From: Candidatus Nanoarchaeia archaeon
GTDB taxonomy: Archaea; Nanoarchaeota; Nanoarchaeia; SCGC-AAA011-G17; JAFCDX01
Reading direction: 5' to 3'
NCBI GenBank assembly: GCA_028717785.1
Contig: JAQUND010000006.1
Location: 29,530 to 91,264, forward strand
Length of the DNA: 61,735 bases
The notes beneath the pieces are model-generated. The model was not told the origin of the DNA and searched no databases. It was given only the letters and a program-made list of their open reading frames with translations. Position 1 is the stretch's first letter; the number at the start of each line of letters is the position of its first letter. Positions 25,601 through 33,171 of the stretch are shown here, in pieces. Made by a program: the position numbers and the translations under genes.

Positions 25601-27793
25601 AGGTTTATCACCTTTTAAAAATAGATTACCATTTAAATCTGATAATTCATAATCTATCCTATAATAAACATTACTTGACCTATTATAAATTTTAGAGACG
25701 TTTCCAAAATTTGGTAAAATAAAACTTCCCAAACCAGTTAATTGTATATTATATGCATCTAATCTATCAGAGTTCTCATTTCTATTAATAGGTAATAGAA
25801 TTAACTCGTTTTTATTAACACCTGTTATTTGAGACAACACATATTCTTGTGATTTAGTTATGTTATAAATATAAGGTGCAGCAACTACATTCAAGTTTCT
25901 CGTTTGAATTGTATAAGGTCCTATAACTGTCGGATTTTCTTCGCCTATTTGTTGATGTCCAGAACCTTTTGATGTAAAAATAACACCTTGGTAATTAAAC
26001 GTATCATCAGTAGTTACAGGTGATGATTGATCAAATTTATATTCAAATATTTTTTCTGTCTCTTCATTTCCTGCAACATCAATTGAATAAATATTGAGAT
26101 AATGAACACCTTCGCTTGGAATTTGAATTATGTCGTCTATAAAATATTCAATCCATGGATCTGTATTCCAACGATAATATGTTTTAAAAACACCTGAAAG
26201 ATTATCTGCAACTTGAATTGATATATTTGGATTTGTTACATACCAACCATTATTTCCATCTGGTTCATAACTATTAATTACTGATGAAATTGGTTTTTCT
26301 GTATCAAGCTTATAAAGTTTTGAAAAAATATTACTTTGATTATCTTTGTTGTCTACAGAATAAAATTCAATATTCCAATATTCATCGTATGGTATATTAA
26401 ACGAATTTGTATAGGGTACAAAAACAACAGTTTCTGTAAAAGTGTGAGGATAAGAAGTTTCATCTAAACCAAAAACTTCACCTGTTATATCATTACTTAA
26501 TACTTGTAAAAATTTTATTTCAGAAGAAGCATTACCTGTACCTGCAGTTGGTGATGTAAGAGTAATATAACCATTTCCATCATTACCATCAGATCCTGTT
26601 TGAGTTGCAATTACTTGGCCAACAATACCATTAATATTATTTATAATTTCTACTATTGTAGTTTGTTCCGGTATTACGCCTCTTAAATTTATTTCAAATG
26701 GTTCTTCGCTCTGATCAATTTCTATATTAATATAATGATTTATTGACATATCTACACTAGAAGAAATATCGACAGTACTTGTATATTTAGCAGTAGTATC
26801 TTTTCCTACAGGATGTAATTTATATTCAATTTCTTTTATACCAGAAAGATCTACAGCATCAATAGAAATATCTGGTGATGAAACATACCAACCCTTATTC
26901 CCGTTTATAAGAAAACTCTCGCGAATGTACACATTTGGTGCTTCAGTATCAATAAGAACTTCTATTTGACAAGATTTTACTGTTTCTATATTTCCAGCAA
27001 AGTCTATAGAAAAATATTGTATAGTATAAAAACCAGTATCAGAAATAACTACAGAAGATCCAGAGGTTGAACTTGTCGTTGGAGTTGAACCGTCAATAGT
27101 AAAATAAGTTTTATCAACACCTGAATACAAATCGGAAACAAAAAAATTAATTGTTACAGGTTCTCTATATAAATCATCTAAAGAATCGTCTTGAGTAAAA
27201 GGCGAATTATAATCAAATTTAAAAAATACAGTTTTGACTTCTTCTACATTGCCCGCAACATCTTCTGAAAAATATTGTAATTGATGAATACCTTCACCAG
27301 GTATAGAAAAAACAGAAGCAGGTATGTATTCTTGAAAAGAATCAGAATTAAATCTATAATATGTTTTTAAAACTCCAGATGATTCGTCTGTAGCAATAAA
27401 AGATATATCAGGATTTGTTTTATACCAACCATTTAAACCATCAGGGCCTTCAACAACACAATTAGTTACAGGTGGCACATCATCTAATTTTATAATAACT
27501 GTTTTTGTACTTTCAGTATTACCTAAATTATCTACTGAATAAAAAGATATTGGAATTTCACCTTGACCTGAAACAATAAAACTTGTAATATTATCAGGTT
27601 GGTTTGGACCATAACTAACAGGAGAACCATTTATTGAATAATAAGTCCTATAAACACCTGAAGGCGTATCATGTTCAGTGTTTGCATAATCTACAGCATG
27701 TAATTCTATAAATATTTGTCTGTGTCTATTCCAACCACTAGATATATTACTATTAGTAATAGGAGGTATATTGTCTGTTATTGGCATTTTCAC
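19610..27793 (-). CDS. Giant tail adhesin with Ig/OmpL47-like repeats and C-terminal beta-propeller
   Basis: 2727 residues from a GTG at 27793 (GTGA overlap with the upstream stop); an ATG at 27787 is an equal alternative. Residues 1 to about 1720 hold roughly a dozen modules with SGVxKTYYxxDGS and YFSxDxAGNIE, the pattern of OmpL47-type and chitobiase-C-terminal-like beta domains. Around residues 900-1010 a flagellin-hook-IN-like module is inserted. A copy of the EDVSxQFxG module lies near 2100. Residues about 2280-2320 and 2360-2395 are a tandem duplication (DFKEPLMLG...RYRLN). The last 300 residues contain repeated strands such as DVNGYLYAACGTEGLYAFSF, resembling LVIVD/YVTN propellers. Read as a long stalk carrying a receptor-binding tip. 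Host specificity is not deducible. Confidence 0.7.
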   Translation of the reverse strand: MKMPITDNIPPITNSNISSGWNRHRQIFIELHAVDYANTEHDTPSGVYRTYYSINGSPVSYGPNQPDNITSFIVSGQGEIPISFYSVDNLGNTESTKTVIIKLDDVPPVTNCVVEGPDGLNGWYKTNPDISFIATDESSGVLKTYYRFNSDSFQEYIPASVFSIPGEGIHQLQYFSEDVAGNVEEVKTVFFKFDYNSPFTQDDSLDDLYREPVTINFFVSDLYSGVDKTYFTIDGSTPTTSSTSGSSVVISDTGFYTIQYFSIDFAGNIETVKSCQIEVLIDTEAPNVYIRESFLINGNKGWYVSSPDISIDAVDLSGIKEIEYKLHPVGKDTTAKYTSTVDISSSVDMSINHYINIEIDQSEEPFEINLRGVIPEQTTIVEIINNINGIVGQVIATQTGSDGNDGNGYITLTSPTAGTGNASSEIKFLQVLSNDITGEVFGLDETSYPHTFTETVVFVPYTNSFNIPYDEYWNIEFYSVDNKDNQSNIFSKLYKLDTEKPISSVINSYEPDGNNGWYVTNPNISIQVADNLSGVFKTYYRWNTDPWIEYFIDDIIQIPSEGVHYLNIYSIDVAGNEETEKIFEYKFDQSSPVTTDDTFNYQGVIFTSKGSGHQQIGEENPTVIGPYTIQTRNLNVVAAPYIYNITKSQEYVLSQITGVNKNELILLPINRNENSDRLDAYNIQLTGLGSFILPNFGNVSKIYNRSSNVYYRIDYELSDLNGNLFLKGDKPINENDILSVDYSFSGVPLSVNDIINLSYAFDNSHDPQPLNSTNYSLIEPIVQPYVIDYDITINLLPIDVFSSVVHTFYTIDGSEPTVDSTQGTSVNLNEPGTYTLKYFSIDSAGNIEPVKTALYDIIIDKHIPALEITTVPPPDGSNGWHVNDFSLNIALWSEDKTNRYNEDVVEISNYLVEAGINDCIDFEETSSVELTAIVLPGLYTGVQLAQEIENALNLAGNSNYIVNLIDDDVSEAQRFEINSDLSGGGGVFKILWATGSNSLTTIAKTIGFSSSNPLYPVQDSIGYSSYSSIYYRFLLSNYFVKSVEDIKTSISNKQLICVEILKGNPGFYNEILVYSPISLPSTINVNQVLKILPGVGGRNYDYLDDKPVSGTLIITKNSVPLIIGVDYGYDSITNKVTIFYVDSYDYKALYSIKDRICVDYTHYIGLDNVKLGLDTATLNITTTIYGDISKFVDLSNDRANFLVTFPSSPSQFFHEEGEHTIYARVFDHNTVLGTGVPKKQSFLYELSFKLDKIAPETTHLPIESGWLKAPVTVDFIAIDNVSGSGIDKTHYTTDGSTPTILSPYGENIIFNVSGVYNLQYFSVDVAGNIESVKIDTTSINVDADPPLTSIYTVPITPDGDNWWFVSQPTIGFTVVDNFSGLGQTFYKIDDGPFIEYTSPFLLSKQGIVSITYYSVDVAGNIEIERVAILKYDSITPVTTTNVHSVDYVSNHIVSFIVNDESSGLLETYYTTDGTDPDFSSQTGTFIEFNVSADYVLKYFSVDRAGNIESIKTQDIKLDLEYPEVSDFLPTGCIITDSTTEISFRVGDVLSGVDIDSIIVDVDGIVYSTSKNETYFSYAGTPEEYLIRITPITGLLNFQDVEVLRIKNIEDFAGNITPVIEFNLVSPDTTPPWVREVYPAPNVQDVSTNSNVIAYIDDAQSGVDIKSVIITINDIEFKINYRNILEIQYTGIASSAICQVSNKNLFTYIDSVKDISISFYDSNYNTIKKIEQYLNSLPNYTATILDIRFEQKESTLLLNVTDLDILDSNILDLYPPEENQNFSFIERNNGYLVFASPSFSFEHKSIVSVTIAASDYSGNIMDLFSYVFIPHIYATPSIKKRNYLNRVALTYINDIRNNIASNYTRSRSTSFYGHHKAISLELARHLEEIGHLNEDRSYSTLRPQFLYTKLGYMLDVKPSVDFSHNDYRLLLQSLISILFKGSLKTSLESGVALYIGSEIKIIEVVFSKGSDISDQFVFTADLVINDQFKSIDLIALNNNLANIFNLVKPAHVYFIQRFVWSEEFDFQAGCILKWEQDEFGNDVIDQFGNRVPLIALDGFQAAETQSDTAICDRYKYSFNNFIVEDVRHNCLGSLIRIDTYTEDVSYQFSGIENFFYTYRYPLLRDETHVATIVDVFVTVNGVGVTITEINPLTGHIIIGIVPPYGSIVLVTYKYNKYFVYRAVTFILNDFGSIFCHGSSYFNILSSNVNEFIIDSDEEGFIIEKRTNYFENIIGRIQPPEVELHAHICEQDFIAISMSFNVNPYVGYSFPGSIEDDPDIIPDFPEEFKRISDFKEPLMLGSIDGRVTYMNDTRYRLNGTSILNHLWRHQDTPIITLHHRLMYIGNPYVGQEFPGTEEDLKVIADFKEPLMLGDINGSITFLNDIRYRLNASSFINSMWRKHDAAILIFLEELYTLNIGGIYSGYSSSDETYIYKSWTGSSEIRAYNIVSEELIEVANLSTLGFSMTNSIICKEGFLLVNAKDIGLNSNLITLTFNGSFSIVSSTVFPSSQNTNDMCVDVNGYLYAACGTEGLYAFSFNSTTGSTVYIDKFYVPGEFFYSVDCVGEDIFVSFSSYISVLRFNGSIFNEIYRTPQLDPKSYGTSINKLRIFNENFIVAGCFNGTLPINSGYTMLLQFTGSEIVLLDTFDMFEEDTGVMNIAINNEYIFVASSKYFHVFDVTSGEIIEIISQSEYNSYYDIVKTGNYFNISCEKSSNNCFLLFEFLTRRLE

Positions 27794-30700
27794 CTATTTC
27801 CTGTAACAGTAGTGATAATCACTTCACCTAAAGATAAAAATTCTAAATTAGTAATATTAATATCGCTTGAATTTGTCTCCCCATTAACAACATAAGAAAC
27901 AGTATAAGTGTGTAAAGCAGGTTGATCGCTTGATATAGTAGAAATTATTATTTCACCAATAGAACTTATATAACCTTGACCAGGTGCAGAATCAACTTCA
28001 TCAGGTGAATTTATTAAAACCAAAGGTCTATCATCTTCAAAAATAGCATAAAATCCATCTGTAGCATTACTACCTAAAGTTTTACATAGAAGAGCACCTG
28101 CACCTGTTGTATATGAAATAACTGTATTTGTCTGATAAATTGAAAAAGAAGAACCTACAATTTCTCTATTTATTTGCGTGCCATTTGCTTTTACCATTTT
28201 AGCTAAAGGAACGACTAATGATTTCACGCTTGGGACTTCTTCTATTGCTCTTATAACATCACTTTGCGCAATGCCTTCACCAAGTTTTAAATTATTAAAT
28301 AAATTAGAAAGCGCAGTTCTAATGTCTGATGTTGATGTAAGAACATCAGAATTATATAAAAGAATTACAGATATATCTAAGTCTACTTTTGTTTCTAAAA
28401 CTTGTTTAACTAACACATCAGCAGTAATGTGTCTTGTCGTATCAATTGTATTTTGAACAGTTGTTATTAATTGGTTTGTTTCATATATAATTGTTAAAAT
28501 TTCTCCATAACTATATTGAACTTCAACTTCACTGCCATTTATTATTGATGACATTTTTGATCTTGCAATACTTACTTTTTTTCCTTCAGTTTCTGGTAAA
28601 ACAAGATAATCATTGTTTTTCAAAAAAATATCATCACCTTGTCTAACTACAATAGATTCAATATCAATCCCATATTCATTCAACTCTCTATACTCGTTAT
28701 TTATCATTACTAAATTTTCTGTAGACAGTGTTAACTCACCTGTTGGTATATTATTTGCATATATAATTGTAACAGAACGAGAAGCTTTACTTGAATTACC
28801 CTCTAATAGAATGTCGTCAATTTTATTCAATACATAATTAACATTAGGTACTAAATTTCCACTAATAGAACCTGTGATAGAAATAATTTCATCAACGGGT
28901 TGTTTTGAAAGCGCTATCGGAAAACTGTCTCTATATCTATAAGTGACTGTAATAAGAGACGTAGAGAGCATACCTATAGAAGCATTTATTTCATTGTTTT
29001 TGTCTAAATATAATGTTATTCCATCTTGATCTATCAATAAACTTTCTAAGACATTACCATTTAATAAATTAGCTGTTATTTCTCCTCCTGTTGCTGTCAA
29101 CACATGTTCATCGACAATAGCAATTATATAATCATAACTAGATATAAGCACATCACCTAATTGTAAACCCGACCCAATTAGATGTAAAAATCCGTTTACT
29201 AAATTTATTGTATAGTCAGTATTTTCTACAAGAACAACACCATTTTTTATTAAAACAAAAGAATTTTTTGCTATAGGATAATGTTCTAAACTAAAATTAA
29301 CATCACCCACGTCACCACTACCAGCAGGATTAACTATGTCTTCTTCAATTATTGTAGATTTATATTGATAATTAGCTAAGATTACATCATCTAGTTCTAA
29401 AGGAGAATTAAAAGAAATTTCACCTGTTAAAAGATTTAATGTGACTTGATCTTTTAGTAAATTAGTTCCATTTTTCCTAAGCATCCAATTACCTAATAAA
29501 TCATAATTTTGTCCTATTGAAACATTTCTTATATTATTTACATTATAAATTGGTTTGCTAATTGAAACAAGAGAATTAGTAGTCTGAATAATCATTTCAT
29601 AAGTATCTATTATATTAAATTCTTCATTAATTATTTGTTTGTATAAGAAACCTACATCTTCTTCAGTTTGCGTATTTTCTCCACCTCTTATATAAATATC
29701 GACTTTTCCATAAACATGTTTTTTTCTTACGTCATCATAATCTCTTTGCATCAAAGTTTCACCAGCAGTAACTATTTTTACATCTCTAACACCCGGAATT
29801 TCAGCGCACGTTCTTTTATAACCATAAGTTGTTCCAACATCTAAACCAACAAAAGAAAGTTGAGCTCTATCAGCAAGATCAGCATTTGTTTCTTCATCTT
29901 CACCTCCAAAAGCTGATTCTGGATTTGTAACAGACAGTCCAGCAATATTAGTATTTATTATTGTATTTGCGTTAACATTACCTGATGTACCTTGTTCAAC
30001 AGCTTGAATAGACACGATTAGTTCGTATCTCTCAGTTATAGAATTATAATATTCATCTATTCTTGAAACTTCCATAATTTTACTAGATAAAGTAGAAAAC
30101 TGAATTGCAGATTGAGTCTCTGTAGGTATTGTGCTTACAATTTCGCCCAAAGGTATTATAATATCTGATGTAGGTAAAATTGTCGTATAAAAAACAGCTG
30201 AAGTAGAAGAGTTCGTTGCACCTTGTCTTGATTTACCATAATTTGAAGCTAATGCATCAAAAGAATCATCAATTAATTCTTGAACTTGTGAATCTGTATC
30301 TAAAAAAAATACTTGTTTTAATAATGTCTTATAAATTGATTCTGAAACTTCATCAGATATACCGTCGCCATCAGCATCATCTATACTTTTTAATGTCAAA
30401 AACGATTGACATTTCATTGCAAAATCTTCTCTAACATAAGCAAAAGACATTTCTCTACTATTAGGATCAATATGTAATTGTCTCATAACAGAACCAGGTT
30501 TAACATCCAAATTGGGTTCGCGTTCAAGAAGTTCTGTTATATAGTCAAGACTTACATCGTTCTGTGACCTTACTGTTGTTTCAAATATTTCTGAAGGAAT
30601 TGATAAAGGCGTGGATTCTACTTCTATAGACAAAGCACTTTCTTCACCTAAATTATTTACAGCAGTAATGATATAATATTGTTTTTTATTTTCAGTAATA

Positions 30701-30999
30701 TTCACATGTGTATACTTATAAATATAAGTATTAGTTATTTGTTCTACTATTGTTGTTGTTCTTGTTTCACTTGTTTCTTCAACAACTTCAGATGAATTTG
30801 TAGTTTCTTTTTTTACTTCACTATAATCTTCTATAATAGAATTATTTAATTTAACATATCCACTCAACCCGCCACCAGAAGTTGTAGAATTATAAACATT
30901 ATAACCCTTAACATCAGATTCAGGATTTTTAACCCAACTTATTTCAACTTTATTGCTGTAAGAAACAACATTAATACCTGTCGGAGGTGATGGTGTCAT
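27790..30999 (-). CDS. Baseplate J-like wedge protein with N-terminal fibronectin domain
   Basis: 1069 residues. Residues 1-110 form a fibronectin type III domain (PTGINVVSYSNKVEISWVKN, YNVYNST). A J-like core follows, recognisable by NPESAFGGEDEETNADLADR, GTTYGYKRTCAEIPGVRDVK, and, near the C-terminus, TALSNLFNNLKLGEGIAQSD leading into VIRAIEEVPSVKSL. These are the landmarks of phage P2 gpJ and T4 gp6-type proteins, which build the baseplate wedge ring around the hub. Between them several beta modules of the YxxxPIxxxSVxV... type expand the protein to double the usual length. The gene is two bases after the 496-residue gene and overlaps the adhesin start. Confidence 0.8.
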   Translation of the reverse strand: MTPSPPTGINVVSYSNKVEISWVKNPESDVKGYNVYNSTTSGGGLSGYVKLNNSIIEDYSEVKKETTNSSEVVEETSETRTTTIVEQITNTYIYKYTHVNITENKKQYYIITAVNNLGEESALSIEVESTPLSIPSEIFETTVRSQNDVSLDYITELLEREPNLDVKPGSVMRQLHIDPNSREMSFAYVREDFAMKCQSFLTLKSIDDADGDGISDEVSESIYKTLLKQVFFLDTDSQVQELIDDSFDALASNYGKSRQGATNSSTSAVFYTTILPTSDIIIPLGEIVSTIPTETQSAIQFSTLSSKIMEVSRIDEYYNSITERYELIVSIQAVEQGTSGNVNANTIINTNIAGLSVTNPESAFGGEDEETNADLADRAQLSFVGLDVGTTYGYKRTCAEIPGVRDVKIVTAGETLMQRDYDDVRKKHVYGKVDIYIRGGENTQTEEDVGFLYKQIINEEFNIIDTYEMIIQTTNSLVSISKPIYNVNNIRNVSIGQNYDLLGNWMLRKNGTNLLKDQVTLNLLTGEISFNSPLELDDVILANYQYKSTIIEEDIVNPAGSGDVGDVNFSLEHYPIAKNSFVLIKNGVVLVENTDYTINLVNGFLHLIGSGLQLGDVLISSYDYIIAIVDEHVLTATGGEITANLLNGNVLESLLIDQDGITLYLDKNNEINASIGMLSTSLITVTYRYRDSFPIALSKQPVDEIISITGSISGNLVPNVNYVLNKIDDILLEGNSSKASRSVTIIYANNIPTGELTLSTENLVMINNEYRELNEYGIDIESIVVRQGDDIFLKNNDYLVLPETEGKKVSIARSKMSSIINGSEVEVQYSYGEILTIIYETNQLITTVQNTIDTTRHITADVLVKQVLETKVDLDISVILLYNSDVLTSTSDIRTALSNLFNNLKLGEGIAQSDVIRAIEEVPSVKSLVVPLAKMVKANGTQINREIVGSSFSIYQTNTVISYTTGAGALLCKTLGSNATDGFYAIFEDDRPLVLINSPDEVDSAPGQGYISSIGEIIISTISSDQPALHTYTVSYVVNGETNSSDINITNLEFLSLGEVIITTVTGNR

Positions 31000-31001
31000 C
31001 T

Positions 31002-32492
31002 TTATCCCTTTATCTGTACATTTTCTGACACTGGAACTAAACGTCCCGATTGAGTTATAACATTGACATTTGTAAGATATAAAGTTGGTATTGATAAAAC
31101 TTCTTGAGTATCAATACTTGATATTACATCTAAAAACTCATTATCAGTAACTTTTTGATATTCTTCTTGTTGTATTTGCATAGACTTAAGTTTTGAAAGT
31201 GCTGTAACTATTTCGTTTGTTATTTTTGTTTTAGTTATTTCAGCAAACATTTTAGTGCCTATAATTGTTTCAAAACTAGTACCATACCAAAGAGCAATAG
31301 GGTCAGAACCTAAAATTGTTCTAATTATCTTTTTTAAATCCTGTATTAATTTATTTTCATCAAAAACTTTTTCATATAAACCCAATTTATTAATAGTATA
31401 ATCTAATAAATCTGAATACTTAGAACATTTATCACAATACGTTGATTCTACAAAATAGTCTAAAGAAATTCTGTCTGGTTCTATTACAGACTGATAATAA
31501 TAAGAAACTTGAACAATATCTGAAGACTTAGGTGTTTGATGTAAAGTTATTTCACCTGTATTGCTAGAAATATTAGCTATTGGTACTATTGTGTTATTTA
31601 CAAAAACAATTGCAGCATTATTAAGTGTCTCATCTATTGTTGTTTTGAACACTTGAAAAATAGGAAGCAATGGAAAATACTTAGTCTTAAAAGACTTTTC
31701 TGTTCCAGTAAACTGTCCAGAAACATTTTCTTTTTCTATAAAAAACCTATTAGTATTTTTAGGCTTATAAAAAACTACATCTTTTGATCTTTCAATTAAT
31801 GATCTTTTTGATTCTTTTAAATACCACCCATCATTTTGTTTGCTATAATAAGCTATATAAACTTCTTGACCTAATTTAGGAGTTTCTTTTATTACAATTC
31901 TACTTTGTAAAGAGTTCAATTCTACGACTTTAGCTCTATAATAATATGTAACAACAATATCACTTGAAGAATCTGGTACAATATTTAATTGTATTTTTCC
32001 AGATTTCGCATCAACACTTGTTATTTGATCTTCATTTAGCGTAACACCATCTATTTTTATTTGAACATCATTAACTGTAACAAAACTATTAAAATCAAAT
32101 TTGTTTTCTCTAAGTAAAGGCCTTCCTTGAGTATAAAAATAATTTTCAATTCCCGTAAATTGTTCTGTTACTACTTCTTCAACAACTTTTATCTTAACTA
32201 CTACATCTTCAAAATATGATGCTAATTTGTTTGCTTTCAATCCGCTATAAATAGGTCCTTGTGAAACAAAAAAGATTTTATTCGAACCAGTTACTTGATC
32301 TGAAACTTCTTCTTTCAATAAAGTCTCAGTTTGATGATTAGAAGATATTTTAAAATCATTTACCCTTACTATTAAATTAGTATTAGAAACAGGTACTCCA
32401 ATGATAACTGTTGTTAAGTCGTTCTCTACAATGTGATCATCATAAACAACATTATGGTCGCAAATCTTAGACAACTTGAAGTCATACGACAT
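31002..32492 (-). CDS. Baseplate structural protein with repeated EDVSxQFTG modules
   Basis: 496 residues. At about residues 61, 109 and 255 it carries the recurrent module header (DQVTGSNKIFF, EQFTGIENYFYT, SGQFTGTEKSFKT) followed by a beta domain ending in DIVVTYYYRAK or DIVQVSYYYQ. The same unit occurs in the sheath and the giant adhesin. The C-terminal 140 residues are helical after a CDKCSKY pair and contain KKIIRTILGSDPIALWYG. Catalytic motifs are absent. It lies between the 171-residue gene (11-base overlap) and the J-like gene, so a baseplate wedge or hub-surface role is likely. Not a known family that I can name. Confidence 0.6.
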   Translation of the reverse strand: MSYDFKLSKICDHNVVYDDHIVENDLTTVIIGVPVSNTNLIVRVNDFKISSNHQTETLLKEEVSDQVTGSNKIFFVSQGPIYSGLKANKLASYFEDVVVKIKVVEEVVTEQFTGIENYFYTQGRPLLRENKFDFNSFVTVNDVQIKIDGVTLNEDQITSVDAKSGKIQLNIVPDSSSDIVVTYYYRAKVVELNSLQSRIVIKETPKLGQEVYIAYYSKQNDGWYLKESKRSLIERSKDVVFYKPKNTNRFFIEKENVSGQFTGTEKSFKTKYFPLLPIFQVFKTTIDETLNNAAIVFVNNTIVPIANISSNTGEITLHQTPKSSDIVQVSYYYQSVIEPDRISLDYFVESTYCDKCSKYSDLLDYTINKLGLYEKVFDENKLIQDLKKIIRTILGSDPIALWYGTSFETIIGTKMFAEITKTKITNEIVTALSKLKSMQIQQEEYQKVTDNEFLDVISSIDTQEVLSIPTLYLTNVNVITQSGRLVPVSENVQIKG

Positions 32493-32997
32493 CGGTTATT
32501 ATGCCCTGAGAATAATTTTTCAATTCTTCTGTTGTTCTAAATAAAAAATTAGAATTTTTGTTAGTAAACATAGATTCCAACTCATTCATCAAAGAACTTG
32601 TTTGACTTTTTGCAATAGCTTTTCTATCTATATTTTCTTTTGTTTGTTCTATAGCATCTAGTAATTTTTTCATTTTATATTCATTTTTCTCTCGTTTATA
32701 CTTAATAGTCGAAATAAAAGGTTTTTTTATTTTGTACATTAAACTAGATGATATACTATCGTCTTGTTTAGGTGTCCTTACTACATCATGCATTTCATTC
32801 TCATAAAGAGTTCTAAACGCTTCACCACCAAAATGTAAGTCTGCTTGATTAAAACTAGCTAACGTCTGCTTTAAATTATTCATTTCAACATATAAAAAAT
32901 TTATTTCATCATCTAGATCAACTAATTGTTCTTCAAGAAAACTTCGCAGTTCTTGAAGTTGTGTTGTGCTCAATGTTCCCAAAAAATTAAATGCCAT
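32482..32997 (-). CDS. Coiled-coil protein of the baseplate cluster
   Basis: 171 residues, almost wholly helical with a heptad-like start (ELRSFLEEQLVDLDDEINFL) and a second coil (EYKMKKLLDAIEQTKENIDR). No known domain. The ATG at 32997 has no recognisable ribosome binding site; the nearest purine-rich element, GAGGGAG, lies about 50 bases upstream inside a possible RNA fold. First gene after a 174-base gap with a promoter-like site. Possibly a wedge connector or a baseplate assembly chaperone. Confidence 0.6.
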   Translation of the reverse strand: MAFNFLGTLSTTQLQELRSFLEEQLVDLDDEINFLYVEMNNLKQTLASFNQADLHFGGEAFRTLYENEMHDVVRTPKQDDSISSSLMYKIKKPFISTIKYKREKNEYKMKKLLDAIEQTKENIDRKAIAKSQTSSLMNELESMFTNKNSNFLFRTTEELKNYSQGIITDVV

Positions 32998-33047
32998 GTC
33001 ATTAATAATCAGATAAAAAGTGTAGAAAAAATAAGAATAATTTAATA

Positions 33048-33096
33048 ACGTTCTCCCTCGACTACTAAGGTCTATGAACGTCTTGAAGATGTAGTC
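33048..33096 (-). ncRNA. Possible pseudoknot in the leader of the 171-residue gene
   Basis: On the minus strand GACTAC (33091-33096) pairs with GTAGTC (33060-33065). Inside that loop ACGTTC (33076-33081) pairs with GAACGT (33048-33053) beyond the first stem, giving an H-type pseudoknot layout with loops of about 9, 10 and 6 bases; a G-U pair can extend the second stem to seven. GAGGGA lies between the arms. Either a pseudoknot or two alternative hairpins. Confidence 0.4.
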
Positions 33097-33113
33097 CTTA
33101 ATATAAAAAATAA

Positions 33114-33143
33114 ATAATAAAAACTTTATTTAATTATTATCAA
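33114..33143 (-). promoter_or_regulatory. Possible sigma70-like promoter before the structured leader
   Basis: Minus-strand TTGATA (33138-33143) and TATTAT (33114-33119), each five of six matches to consensus, separated by 18 bases. Predicted start near 33107, about 110 bases before the 171-residue gene. The region is very AT-rich, so chance matches are possible. Confidence 0.45.
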
Positions 33144-33171
33144 TATTTTTAGCATAGATTGAAACGAAATG

